In this document: one piece after another, positions 1 through 8,306 of the stretch
How the letters are laid out: each line of letters starts with the position of its first letter
How positions within the stretch are numbered: the stretch's first letter is position 1
Source: Bacteroidota bacterium
GTDB taxonomy: Bacteria > Bacteroidota > Rhodothermia > Rhodothermales > JAHQVL01
Length of the DNA: 35,053 bases
Reading direction: 5' to 3'
NCBI GenBank assembly: GCA_039111535.1
Contig: JBCCIM010000046.1
Location: 1 to 35,053 of the forward strand
Position numbers and translations under genes: made by a program
Notes under the pieces: model-generated
The model's input: only the letters and a program-made list of their open reading frames with translations
What the model was told of the DNA's origin: nothing
Databases searched by the model: none

Positions 1-267
1 GAACAGGCCGGCCCTGAATTCTTCTTTATCTCGACGCCAGTCAAGTTCGTATTGTCGCGACAACGTCAGACGGGGTACATAACTTACCGCGCCATCAATA
101 TAACCGAGACGTGCCAGTTCATTACAGATAATCTGGCTGGCCAGGGTTTTCCCGTAACCGGGACAAAGAATAAGGGTGATTGACTTGGTGCCTTTGATAC
201 AGAGCTGGACGGCTTTCTCCACCGCCACTTGCTGCTCCTTACGCAAACTCTTCACTTCCGATTTCAC
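1..267 (-). CDS. DEAD/DEAH-type (superfamily II) helicase, N-terminal part, runs off the window
   Basis: Reading leftward from a GTG at 267, 89 codons stay open to the window edge. Residues 9-20 (RKEQQVAVEKAV) look like the Q-motif/entry helix of an SF2 helicase. The peptide LILCPGYGKT matches motif I (Walker A, GxGKT), and VPRLTLSRQYELDW fits motif Ia. The family uses ATP to translocate on or remodel DNA or RNA. An in-frame TAA 11 codons upstream (298-300) limits the start to GTG 267, GTG 255 or a nearby TTG, and none has a clear ribosome site. Only the first ATP-binding motifs are visible, so the subfamily (for example restriction-subunit-like or repair) cannot be told. The helicase motifs are convincing; the exact start is not. 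Confidence 0.7.
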   Translation of the reverse strand, partial: MKSEVKSLRKEQQVAVEKAVQLCIKGTKSITLILCPGYGKTLASQIICNELARLGYIDGAVSYVPRLTLSRQYELDWRRDKEEFRAGLF

Positions 268-323
268 GCCAGTACTCGCTGCAGGTAAAGCTTTTAGTTA
301 CAAATGTTTTAGGTAAGCTTTGT

Positions 324-349
324 AGCCAGTTCCGATGGGACAACTGGCT
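324..349. other. Hairpin in the 268-518 intergenic stretch
   Basis: Arms AGCCAGTT (324-331) and AACTGGCT (342-349) pair perfectly around a 10-base loop. No T-run follows on either strand. It lies between the helicase start and the 3' end of the lyase gene, so it could be a weak terminator or a regulatory hairpin. The rest of 268-518 shows no gene, only AT-rich direct repeats of the type TTTAAGGTTT near 413-437. Confidence 0.3.
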
Positions 350-518
350 GGAGTTGTGGTGTGGGGTTCTAATGCACAAGATGCTAACTTGCTCCCGAAA
401 ATGGGTTAAAAGTTTTAAGGTTTAATGTTTAAGGTTTTGCTGGTGAAAACAGGGTGGTAGTCATGCTGTCTTGAGGTACTTTTAAAATGGCGCCGGCTAG
501 CCTGAGCTGCTCATTGTG

Positions 519-2924
519 CTAAGCTTCAATTGTCGGGGCAAGCATCTCCAATCCAAATAGAAAATCAGGGAGTACATGCCAGGTGCCATCAATTTTTTTG
601 CATCGTGCATAACCGATGTCCTTGTTTTCGCCTGAGATGAACGCCATTTGTTCACCCTCAAGAGAAACCTCAAACTGCACCATGGCAGACTGGGGCAGGA
701 GGGCAAGTGATTTTACAAACAGGATGTCAATCGTATCTGATTCTTGATTGTCCCATTGCCAGATGCGGTATGTGGCGGCTGCATCTGCTGGGGCAATGGC
801 CTGCGGTGCTGCAAAAGGGGCATCTGCACCTGCGCGAAAAAGACCTACCGTAGTAAAGGTCTCCCGTGGTTTGCCCTCGCAAGTAAAGCGCTTGATCTGC
901 GACCGGGTACGAAATCTTTCCTCAACTTCTGCTTCCTCAATCAGAATGCGTTCTCCTGTATCGTCGTGCTCTACACAATCGAAATACAAATGGCATCCGG
1001 GTGCGTTTGGGACATGCCACGAGTGCCAGCCGGCTGCCGTCTGGCTATAGTCATTTGAACCTACGTGGTAACGCATGTTCAAGCCGGGCATGGTGCCTTT
1101 TTCAACCGTGTTTTTTACCTGGTTGATGTCGATCAGGTAGGGATAGGTTTCATCTGCAATAAAGAGTACCGTTCGCGCGTACTGCCCTGTTGTTTTGTCT
1201 TTGAGATTGCCTGGTGAAAGTATGCCGCCCAGCCAATGCAAGCGGGTTTGGCCTTTCATAATGGAAACAGACTCTGTTGATGCTGGGTCGAAATAGAGGA
1301 AGTCAACAGGGGTGTGCTGAACCTGTTTTGTGAGTCGGTCTGGCGACTTCATGCCACTGTCACCTTTTGCGTAAGCCATGACATTGTGATCGGTGTACCG
1401 ATTCCATGAGCTGTTTTTCGTGATAAAGCCCCGATCGTAGCCGGCGTCCATGATCAGGGATTGTTCATCTACATAATAAAGCAGTTGCAACTGGTCGGGC
1501 TGCTCGTGTCCCTCGCCGCGGGCAATAGACTCAATGTCAGGTTCGCCGTGGATGCAAACAAAATGCGTTTTTCCATTAATAGTACGCCTTAGAATGAGCT
1601 GTTCTTCGTGGCGCTCAATGATGTTGCGGTTGCCAATGATAGCAGCTGGTGGTGCGGTTGCCACTGCTTTTGGCATGGCAAGATACTGCAGGAGTACGTC
1701 GTTGTTAATTGTTTTCCAATCGGTGGGAACGCCGTCTTTCGCTGACGAAACACGTTGGAAAATCCAATTCATTTTCTCGCCAAGAAGCGGTATGCCATAG
1801 TCCTCGTTCCATGCCATAAGGTGCGCGTTGAACATGGGGCGACGGTTGCCATCATCAAAAGGCGGCGTTTCGCCGGCGTGGGTCGTGATGTCTGCCAGCC
1901 AGGAAATGGGCTCGGTAAACCAGGGCGCATAAAAGGGGTCGTCGATATCAACCTCATGATCAGAAGACGTGAGGTAGCCGTTTGCACGAACTGCGTGCCA
2001 CAACGGCAATACATCCTGTAGGGTAAAGTGCAAGTAGTAGGGTCCCTCTGCCCAGGTGCGTTGGCTGTCGCTTAGTGCGCCTCCCACTTCGCGGGTAGAC
2101 ATGTACGTCCAGTATCGCCGTTTGTCGTTTTTGTCACCCGGGCTGGCGCGTCGAAGCCCACGCCCAAACCAGACAAAAAGCTGCCGGGCTTCTGCTTCGT
2201 TTTTGTACTGCGTACCCAGACAAGCATAGGCTTCTGCCGCCCACATTTTAAGTGACCAGTTGCCAGATATCAGTGCGCCGATGCCAATGTTTGAGTCGAC
2301 CACTTCCAATACCTGGCTGATGCCCAGGATGTGCCGGTCAAGCAGGGCTTCTTTTTCAGTTTCTGTCAAAAGGAGGTCTTCTGGTAGACCATAGTGTGCA
2401 TATGCATTTTCCAGTGCCAGATAAAGATCTATCCCACGGGCCATGTTACACAATGAGGTAGTCCATTTTACGCGATCGGGTCCTGAGAGCATCTCATTTG
2501 CGTAGAGCGGATGCAAACGCTTTTCAGTGAGCAGCGAGGCCCGCAGCATTTCCATCGCATAGGCGTGGGAAGGTTGTTGGACGTCGGGTAGCGTTTGTCC
2601 ATTTTGCTCAAGGACCAGGGTAAGCAGTGCAATAAAGGCGCGGCCTTGCAGTAACTGGCTGTTGTGGTTTACAACCTGGGTTTTTGCATCCGAAACGGGC
2701 GCATCTTTGTCTTTTGGGTGCCGGGTGGCTTTTTCGATCAACGTACTAATAATGGCGTTTTCGCGAGATGTCGGATCGAGCGCGCGTTCAATGATTTGTT
2801 TGAGGCCATAGCCGTGTATGTTGTTTTCTTGGTTATCAAAGCCAACAATACTCAAGGCGGGCCGGTGACGGGCAAATGGGTCAGTGAAAAAACGGGAGTT
2901 GCGGGTGTCCGGTGGTAGGTTCAT
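519..2924 (-). CDS. Heparinase II/III-like polysaccharide lyase family protein
   Basis: An 801-residue protein with the two-part look of heparinase II/III-type lyases. The N-terminal two thirds is an alpha-helical toroid rich in W, Y and aromatic clusters (for example GPYYLHFTLQDVLPLW near residue 300 and FDDGNRRPMF near 360). The C-terminal part is beta-rich and begins around residue 440, containing GEGHEQPDQLQLLYYVDEQ followed by LIMDAGYDRG. That segment resembles the family's H-x-D/S...L...G..LI.D.G signature. Such enzymes cleave uronate-containing polysaccharides by beta-elimination. No signal peptide is apparent at the ATG at 2924 (MNLPPDTRNSRFF), so it may act on imported oligosaccharides or the annotated start may be too late. 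No Shine-Dalgarno is visible. Family level is fairly sure; the substrate (heparin-like, alginate, ulvan-like) cannot be read from the sequence. Confidence 0.7.
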   Translation of the reverse strand: MNLPPDTRNSRFFTDPFARHRPALSIVGFDNQENNIHGYGLKQIIERALDPTSRENAIISTLIEKATRHPKDKDAPVSDAKTQVVNHNSQLLQGRAFIALLTLVLEQNGQTLPDVQQPSHAYAMEMLRASLLTEKRLHPLYANEMLSGPDRVKWTTSLCNMARGIDLYLALENAYAHYGLPEDLLLTETEKEALLDRHILGISQVLEVVDSNIGIGALISGNWSLKMWAAEAYACLGTQYKNEAEARQLFVWFGRGLRRASPGDKNDKRRYWTYMSTREVGGALSDSQRTWAEGPYYLHFTLQDVLPLWHAVRANGYLTSSDHEVDIDDPFYAPWFTEPISWLADITTHAGETPPFDDGNRRPMFNAHLMAWNEDYGIPLLGEKMNWIFQRVSSAKDGVPTDWKTINNDVLLQYLAMPKAVATAPPAAIIGNRNIIERHEEQLILRRTINGKTHFVCIHGEPDIESIARGEGHEQPDQLQLLYYVDEQSLIMDAGYDRGFITKNSSWNRYTDHNVMAYAKGDSGMKSPDRLTKQVQHTPVDFLYFDPASTESVSIMKGQTRLHWLGGILSPGNLKDKTTGQYARTVLFIADETYPYLIDINQVKNTVEKGTMPGLNMRYHVGSNDYSQTAAGWHSWHVPNAPGCHLYFDCVEHDDTGERILIEEAEVEERFRTRSQIKRFTCEGKPRETFTTVGLFRAGADAPFAAPQAIAPADAAATYRIWQWDNQESDTIDILFVKSLALLPQSAMVQFEVSLEGEQMAFISGENKDIGYARCKKIDGTWHVLPDFLFGLEMLAPTIEA

Positions 2925-3055
2925 GGTACAGCTGGTCGGTCAACAGGGTAAAGTGCAGGCAGATGGTGCTAAAAGGAAATTGTCCTGCGGTTTTAAATCA
3001 AGGGACTAACACATTATCCTTGCAGATCAGCAAGTTTGCTGGATCGTTGATGCGG

Positions 3056-3505
3056 TTAGTTTCGTGTTTTGAGCCCAAACAGCCTGCGCAACGAAAACTT
3101 GCGTTTTGAGACGGAAGGTGGTGCTTCCGTTGGGGGTGATGGGGTGTTTTGCGCCGACACTGTTTTGCCTGTATCAGCGGTTTGTTTAGACCGTGAATCA
3201 GCAGATTCAAGTGTCGCGTTCTCACCCGCTACAGTATTATCCCGGACCGGTTTTGCATCAGGTACCTGTTTGACCAATGGGGTTGGGCCGGCCACGACGG
3301 GCACATTTATGTCATCACCCAGGATCAATTCTGGGTTGGGCAGCGCATCCTTGGAGACCGTGCCGGCACCGGCAAGGAAGTCATCCAACTCTTCTTCGGA
3401 GAGGTCAGTTTTCGGGTCCTTGGAGCCCGGGGGACTGGATTCAGCCATCTGTGGTGATATAGTAGGGAGCAGTAGAGGGTCTACAGCTAAAGGTAGGCGC
3501 TTCAT
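3056..3505 (-). CDS. Small acidic, low-complexity hypothetical protein with basic C-terminus
   Basis: 149 residues, not recognised. It has an acidic patch around residues 34-45 (DLSEEELDDFLAG), a long Pro/Thr/Ser/Ala-rich middle that looks disordered, and a strongly basic end (SKRKFSLRRLFGLKTRN). The acidic patch resembles the short LSQ-EEID-type peptides at the N-terminus of FliM-like proteins, but nothing else supports that link. The basic amphipathic tail could bind membrane or nucleic acid. The start may be ATG 3505 or the internal ATG at 3448 (MAESSPPG). The overlapping plus-strand frame (3069-3512) is less protein-like, so the minus strand is preferred. 2925-3055 upstream of the lyase holds nothing else recognisable. 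Confidence 0.5.
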   Translation of the reverse strand: MKRLPLAVDPLLLPTISPQMAESSPPGSKDPKTDLSEEELDDFLAGAGTVSKDALPNPELILGDDINVPVVAGPTPLVKQVPDAKPVRDNTVAGENATLESADSRSKQTADTGKTVSAQNTPSPPTEAPPSVSKRKFSLRRLFGLKTRN

Positions 3506-3572
3506 TCATTAAAAAAATTGCCCCTAGATAAAGAATTGGCTAATCGAACCGTAATAATTCGTTAACCAGTAC

Positions 3573-3594
3573 ACCCCTTAACATATTTAGGGGT
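3573..3594. terminator. Small hairpin at the end of the secreted-protein gene
   Basis: ACCCCTTAA (3573-3581) and TTTAGGGGT (3586-3594) pair with one mismatch around a four-base loop and overlap the stop codon (3587-3589) of the minus-strand gene. No clear U-run follows on the minus strand, so a terminator role is only plausible. Confidence 0.35.
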
Positions 3595-5176
3595 GATGGC
3601 TAACAGATAGGAGGCGGGTCGCATTTGGTGTTTGTACGTGTACAAAGTAAACACCGGCCGGCCAATCTGTTGGGGTCAGGTTAAAGCTGTGTGGCTGATT
3701 CCCCGAGAGTCTGCCGTTGTGTACCACGTGCATCAACCGGCCAAGGCTATCAAATATTTTGATGTTGACGTCTGTTGTCTGCGGGAGTTTGATGTCAAAC
3801 GTTGTAGCTGTATGGAATGGGTTGGGATATGCGGACGACAATTCAAACGCATCCGGGAGCTGTTCACTGCTTTCATTGGATACAGATTGCGAAGTCACGG
3901 GTAACGCATAGGCGGCAATTATGGGTGGATTGTTGAACTCACCTTGTTGTGTATCGGCTGCGCGGAGTGCCATGTACAAGGTCCCGGTATCAAAATCAAC
4001 AGTAGCGCCGCTGATGGCCGGCGTTGGTCCCTGTATCGGCGTTGGGAACGAACCGTAAGCGTAGGGTCGAAGCGCATGTGGAGGCACAAAGCCATCACGA
4101 ACGTCAACCATATCGTCGACGTCCCATAACCAATAATATTGGGCGTAGTCGTTCACATCGGGGGCACAAAAGCCATCACACAAGGTCCCATCGGTTTGCG
4201 TACACTTGTAGCATACCCCGCTCTGGTGTCCTCCGGTGTACCCAATGGTCATATACGTACTGGTCCCTGGTACAATGAATCCATAGACAGCACGTGAGAG
4301 ATGGGTCCAGATGTCGTTGTTACGTTGTTCGTTGTACAGATCGGCATGCAGCGGGTGGTCCAGCGGGAAATCCATCAACTGGATCGTTTCAAATGTCCCT
4401 GGCAGGGTGCTGCTGCCTACAATCTGGTAGGGATCAAAAACAAAAGCAGAAGGACCCACACTGGCCCGCCCAATGATGGGAATTCCGCTTGCGTGACCCG
4501 TCAGGAAGCTGCCGCCAAGCTGAGTTTGCCATGCTGCGGGTATCGGAGACATCCAACCAGAAACATGCGCTGCATCCGGGTATAGGCTGAAAAAGCCTTC
4601 GATGTCAGAGGTCGCCAGGTTGTCGGCATCGCGAATAACGAGGGTAGAATGCGAGTTATCCGCTGGCGCATCATAGTACTCATACCCGTTGATCAACAAC
4701 TCGCGGCCAGAAGGTGTATCGATGCAGACCATGCCGCCGATCCTGTCGAGCGCTTGCGGGTTACTCACCCGGGCTAGAATCGCGGTAAACGCCTGCATGG
4801 GCGCATCGGCAATCAGCAAGTCCGTGATGGCTGACGCGTTAATGAGTTCGGGGATTGCAAATTCTGCCAGGGCCTGGTGGTGGCTGTGGCCAACAACAAA
4901 AAGCGTGTGCCGGCTCGCATTGTAGGCAATGGGGCCTTCAGCGTAGTTCATAGATGACGCCCCAAAGGTACCCGCCGGTAGCCTAAACGCACCCAGGTAA
5001 TCGAGCTCTGAGATTTCCATTCTTGGCAATGGGGTTGTGCCCTGGCCAAGAAGCGGTTGTGCATTGCCTGATAGAAAGAGAAATCCTAAAACCAGGACCA
5101 GCTTTGAGATGGACGTGTAGCCAGTGGTTTTAATCTCAGTATGTTTTGTAGGCCTAAGCGCGGCTTGCGTCATCAT
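3587..5176 (-). CDS. Secreted protein with type IX secretion (Por) C-terminal sorting domain
   Basis: 529 residues from ATG 5176. A longer frame reaches 5338 but would overlap the upstream peptidase gene. The chosen start gives a basic N-terminus followed by a hydrophobic segment (KLVLVLGFLFLSGNAQPLLGQG), a good Sec signal peptide. The body begins ELDYLGAFRLPAG and looks beta-rich, possibly propeller-like, with a Cys cluster CYKCTQTDGTLCDGFCAPD in its second half. The last about 85 residues (SSAYPNPFHTATTFDIKL through GVYFVHVQT) are a textbook type A sorting domain: the YPNPF motif, a beta-sandwich and a final VHV/TRLLSV strand. Known biology: this domain sends proteins through the PorSS to the surface or medium of Bacteroidota-like cells. 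The catalytic or binding role of the body is unrecognised. It follows the peptidase by 44 bases and may be cotranscribed with it. Confidence 0.8.
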   Translation of the reverse strand: MMTQAALRPTKHTEIKTTGYTSISKLVLVLGFLFLSGNAQPLLGQGTTPLPRMEISELDYLGAFRLPAGTFGASSMNYAEGPIAYNASRHTLFVVGHSHHQALAEFAIPELINASAITDLLIADAPMQAFTAILARVSNPQALDRIGGMVCIDTPSGRELLINGYEYYDAPADNSHSTLVIRDADNLATSDIEGFFSLYPDAAHVSGWMSPIPAAWQTQLGGSFLTGHASGIPIIGRASVGPSAFVFDPYQIVGSSTLPGTFETIQLMDFPLDHPLHADLYNEQRNNDIWTHLSRAVYGFIVPGTSTYMTIGYTGGHQSGVCYKCTQTDGTLCDGFCAPDVNDYAQYYWLWDVDDMVDVRDGFVPPHALRPYAYGSFPTPIQGPTPAISGATVDFDTGTLYMALRAADTQQGEFNNPPIIAAYALPVTSQSVSNESSEQLPDAFELSSAYPNPFHTATTFDIKLPQTTDVNIKIFDSLGRLMHVVHNGRLSGNQPHSFNLTPTDWPAGVYFVHVQTPNATRLLSVSHHP

Positions 5177-5220
5177 CTGGTACCGGGGTTGTTGTGCGGT
5201 CTCCGAAAATAACCAATTTC

Positions 5221-6435
5221 TTACGCATTTGAGAAGGGGGCCTCCAGGCTGGGCATGGGCTGGGTGAACCAGCGGGGTCCTGTTTTGGTCATATAGAAAT
5301 GGTCTTCGTGTCGAATACCAAATGCGCCCGGTACACAAATCATGGGTTCAACGCTTAGCACCATACCCTTTTGTAGTGGTGTCTGATCACTGCGTACCAG
5401 GTAGGGATGTTCATGGATCTCAAGGCCGGTACCGTGACCGGTACGATGGGGGAGGCCGGGCAATTTATAGTCGGGGCCGAGTCCGGCGGCTTCCAGCGCA
5501 CGGCGGGCAGCATCATCGACAGAAGCGCAGGTTGCGCCAGGTTGTGCGGCATCAAAAGCCGCCAGTTGGGCCGCTTTTTCGAGCTGCCAGATTTCTCGCT
5601 GGCGGGCAGTAGGTGTGCCATATACATAAGTCCGCGTGATGTCGGATATATAGCCGTGCAATTGACAGCCGGTGTCAACCAGTACCACATCGTTGTTTTG
5701 CAGCGGCTGCGGGGCAGGTACGCCGTGTGGGTATTGTGTGTCTTCCCCAAACAGTACGGTGCAAAAGTAGGAGCCGGCTGCTATGCCAGAACGGATATGG
5801 GCTTCATTAATAAAGTCGATTACCGTTTTAGCGGCAATGCCCGGATGCATGATACGGGCGGCTGCCTTCTGGACGGCCAGCGTAATGTCTTTTGCGCGTT
5901 GAATGAGGGCAATCTCGGCTTCAGACTTACACATTCGGCAGCCGGCTGTCACGGGCGTTGCATCCACCAGTTCGTAAGACGGGTTTGTTGCGCGAAGCGA
6001 CTCAGAAATGAAGAAAGGCACAGACTCATCTACCGCAATTCGTCCGTCTGGAATGCCGGCATCTTTGAGCATTGCACCGAGCAACTGGGCAGGACTTTCG
6101 TGCTCTTCCCAGCATTGGAGGGGGGCATCAACCTTCATGAAACTCTTGATGGTTCCGGCTTCAAACGCAGGGCCGATGTACTGTAATTGTCCGCTGGCTG
6201 TGAGCAGCGCGCCAACCATGCGCTCCGAAGGCTTCCATTTCATCCCTGTGAAATAGAGGAGGTTAGCGCCGGCGTGCAGGTAGATTGCGGCGAGATCATT
6301 TGCTTGCAAGAGCGCTGTTGCTTGCTCTAATCGCGTTTTGTGTTCTGCGCCCTGAATGGGCACCATATCAGCGGTGCGGTTCTGAAATGATGCGAGTACT
6401 GTTTGCAGGTCTGATCCACCGATGCCACGTGTCAT
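5221..6435 (-). CDS. M24 family metallopeptidase (Xaa-Pro aminopeptidase type)
   Basis: 404 residues. Residues about 30-165 form a creatinase-type N-terminal domain (YLHAGANLLYFTGMKWKPSE), and residues 170-400 the pita-bread M24 domain. All five expected metal ligands are present: D254 (VDTG), D265 (SDITRT), H334 (TGHGTGLEIHE), E363 (SVEP) and E377 (RHED). These enzymes use two Mn/Co/Zn ions to release N-terminal residues, commonly before proline. No signal peptide is seen, so it is probably cytoplasmic and used in peptide recycling. ATG 6435 is taken; an internal ATG (MVPIQGAEHK) at 6366 is an alternative. It is divergent from the GH43 gene across 187 bases in which no confident promoter motif was found. 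Confidence 0.92.
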   Translation of the reverse strand: MTRGIGGSDLQTVLASFQNRTADMVPIQGAEHKTRLEQATALLQANDLAAIYLHAGANLLYFTGMKWKPSERMVGALLTASGQLQYIGPAFEAGTIKSFMKVDAPLQCWEEHESPAQLLGAMLKDAGIPDGRIAVDESVPFFISESLRATNPSYELVDATPVTAGCRMCKSEAEIALIQRAKDITLAVQKAAARIMHPGIAAKTVIDFINEAHIRSGIAAGSYFCTVLFGEDTQYPHGVPAPQPLQNNDVVLVDTGCQLHGYISDITRTYVYGTPTARQREIWQLEKAAQLAAFDAAQPGATCASVDDAARRALEAAGLGPDYKLPGLPHRTGHGTGLEIHEHPYLVRSDQTPLQKGMVLSVEPMICVPGAFGIRHEDHFYMTKTGPRWFTQPMPSLEAPFSNA

Positions 6436-6622
6436 AAGCTGGAAAAAGGTTCGTAGTTGGCAAAGCGATTGTGAAATAACGGGGCCGGCGCAATTTGCAC
6501 ATAAACTTGCGCATCTTCAAGTGCTGCGCATAGGCTGATTCTGTATTATAACCCTGGAAATACGCAGCAGTATAGTCGAGTACTGGTACGCGAATCAGAA
6601 CAATTCTTGTTGCAGCATAACA

Positions 6623-7624
6623 ATGGCTACCATTAAGAATCCGATTTTAAAGGGATTTAATCCAGATCCCTCTATTGTACGCGTTGAAGATGATTATTAC
6701 ATCGCCACTTCTACTTTCGAGTGGTTTCCCGGTGTGCAGCTTCATCATTCGAAAGATCTTGTTAACTGGCGGCTATTGGGCCGGCCTTTAGATCGGGTAT
6801 CACAACTCGATTTGAGCGGCATACCCGATTCTTGCGGCGTATGGGCGCCCTGCCTTTCTTACTATAATGGGACGTTTTACCTCGTGTACTCCAATGTAAA
6901 GTCGTTTGATGGACGCTGGAAAGACACGCCCAATTATCTTGTTACAGCGACCAATATAAACGGCCCCTGGTCTGAACCGATATACTTGAATTCGATTGGA
7001 TTTGATGGATCGCTGTTTCATGATTCTGACGGCAGGAAATGGTACCTCAGTATGCGCATTGATCATCGGCAGAAGGACTTTTTCGGCGGGATCGTCATGC
7101 AAGCGTATGATGCCGCTGCCGGCGCACTTGTTGGAGAAGTTTTTACCCTCACGCAAGGGACGGACCTTGGGTCGACTGAGGGGCCACATCTCTATAAAAA
7201 AGATGGATTCTATTACCTGTTGCTAGCTGAGGGAGGGACGGAATACGGCCATGCAGTAACCATCATGCGCGCCCGCGAGATCACTGGGCCCTACACACCA
7301 CACCCTGAAAATCCACTGTTGACCGCTCGAAATAATGCTTCGCTGCCTTTGCAGAAGGCCGGCCATGGCGATTTTGTTGAAACACAGGAAGGGGATTGGT
7401 ATATCGCCTTTCTTGTTGGGCGGCCGCTGACCGAACGAGGGAAATGTATACTCGGGAGAGAAACTGCCATAGAACGCGTAGTCTGGCGAGACGGGTGGCC
7501 TTTTTTGGCGGCAGGAAATGAGCCTCGAGAACAAGTACCTGTGCCGACCTTGTTTGATACACCTCCAGTTGAAACAGCGGGGGGTATATTGCTGATCGTG
7601 TATTGTTTGACAAGCCCTCGTTAG
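6623..7624 (+). CDS. GH43 beta-xylosidase / arabinofuranosidase, N-terminal catalytic part (frame-disrupted)
   Basis: The first 320 or so residues are a complete five-bladed propeller of a GH43 XynB-type enzyme. It opens with NPILKGFNPDPSIVRVEDDYY. The catalytic residues expected from the Selenomonas-type enzyme are present: base D15 (NPDPS), pKa modulator D128 (GFDGSLF) and acid E186 (STEGPHL). It would release xylose or arabinose from xylo-oligosaccharides; no signal peptide is visible, so action is likely intracellular. After residue 318 the frame leaves the family sequence at a six-G run (7579-7584) and stops at 7622-7624. The C-terminal domain continues in the -1 frame (next entry). Intact family members are about 530 residues, equal to both parts together. 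It is the neighbour of xylose isomerase, which fits xylan use. Confidence 0.9.
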   Translation: MATIKNPILKGFNPDPSIVRVEDDYYIATSTFEWFPGVQLHHSKDLVNWRLLGRPLDRVSQLDLSGIPDSCGVWAPCLSYYNGTFYLVYSNVKSFDGRWKDTPNYLVTATNINGPWSEPIYLNSIGFDGSLFHDSDGRKWYLSMRIDHRQKDFFGGIVMQAYDAAAGALVGEVFTLTQGTDLGSTEGPHLYKKDGFYYLLLAEGGTEYGHAVTIMRAREITGPYTPHPENPLLTARNNASLPLQKAGHGDFVETQEGDWYIAFLVGRPLTERGKCILGRETAIERVVWRDGWPFLAAGNEPREQVPVPTLFDTPPVETAGGILLIVYCLTSPR

Positions 7625-8229
7625 ACCTTCATTTTCAAACGCTTCGAATTCCTGCGACAGAAGATTGGTGCTCCCTTCAGAAGCGTCCCGGCTGTCTACG
7701 GCTCACAGGACGGGCATCTCTTGCTTCACTACACGCGCAGAGTATGGTCGCGCGTCGGGTGCAAAGCTATCATGTTGACGTTGCCACTGAACTGGCCTTT
7801 GCGCCAGATACATTCCAACAGATGGCCGGCCTGGTTTTTTACTACAACACAGGGCATTACCATTATCTCCACATCACAGGTGATGATACAGGGCAGCATA
7901 AATACTTGTCGATAGCTTCAAGCGATAATTTTGAACTGACTGTGCTAGAAACTCCGGTGGAGATAAGGGGCGCCGAAAAGGTAAAGCTGCGGGCAGTTTT
8001 AAGCCGAGAGGAGTTGCAGTTTTACTACAGCCTGGGCGATTCTGCCTACCATCCTGTAGGTGGAGTACTGGATGCTAGTATTTTGTCAGATGATCACGTA
8101 CGGGAGGGGAGTGCTCGATACCGAGCGGCTTTTACGGGGTGCTTTGTCGGACTTTGCTGTCAGGATTTGGCTTACAATCAAATGCCGGCCGATTTTTTCT
8201 GGTTTGAATACCGCGAACTAGACAAATAA
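7603..8229 (+). CDS. GH43 beta-xylosidase, C-terminal beta-sandwich part (out of frame with the N-terminal part)
   Basis: 208 residues beginning FDKPSLDLHFQTLRIPATEDW, which matches the start of the concanavalin-A-like C-terminal domain that follows GH43 propellers. This domain normally packs on the catalytic domain and closes its active-site pocket. The frame is open from 7585 (YIADRVLFDKP), so the TTG at 7603 is not a genuine start: the segment has no start of its own and no ribosome site. Adding one G to the run at 7579-7584 fuses the two parts without a gap. Together they are best treated as one gene (6623-8229) that carries a real frameshift, a sequencing error in the homopolymer, or a slippery site. 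Confidence 0.85.
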   Translation: MFDKPSLDLHFQTLRIPATEDWCSLQKRPGCLRLTGRASLASLHAQSMVARRVQSYHVDVATELAFAPDTFQQMAGLVFYYNTGHYHYLHITGDDTGQHKYLSIASSDNFELTVLETPVEIRGAEKVKLRAVLSREELQFYYSLGDSAYHPVGGVLDASILSDDHVREGSARYRAAFTGCFVGLCCQDLAYNQMPADFFWFEYRELDK

Positions 8230-8253
8230 GTAGTTGAAGTTCAACTTACTTTT
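8228..8253 (+). terminator. Weak hairpin with short T-run after the GH43 gene
   Basis: AAGTAGTTGA and TCAAC(T)TACTT form an imperfect stem with one bulged T and a three-base loop just after the GH43 stop, followed by TTTT. It may act with the stronger hairpin that follows. Confidence 0.35.
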
Positions 8254-8265
8254 AATGAGATGCAT

Positions 8266-8301
8266 CAACAGGCAGGCGTAGCGAACTACGCCTGCCTGTT
8301 G
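8266..8301. terminator. Bidirectional 16-bp hairpin between the GH43 gene and xylA
   Basis: CAACAGGCAGGCGTAG (8266-8281) and CTACGCCTGCCTGTTG (8286-8301) are perfectly complementary around a CGAA loop. It lies between two converging genes, five bases from the xylA stop, which fits a shared terminator. T-runs are short, so it may also protect mRNA 3' ends. Confidence 0.8.
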
Positions 8302-8306
8302 CTCGA

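Noticed and set aside
3069-3512. 147-codon plus-strand frame over the small acidic protein gene
   Set aside because: Composition is Ser/Gly-rich without pattern, and the minus-strand frame gives a more natural protein with acidic and basic segments.
5177-5338. N-terminal extension of the type IX-secreted protein frame
   Set aside because: It overlaps the M24 gene and would place 54 unlikely residues before the signal peptide.
5407-6186. 259-codon plus-strand frame inside the M24 peptidase gene
   Set aside because: Antisense shadow of a gene with all catalytic residues; the translation shows no domain.
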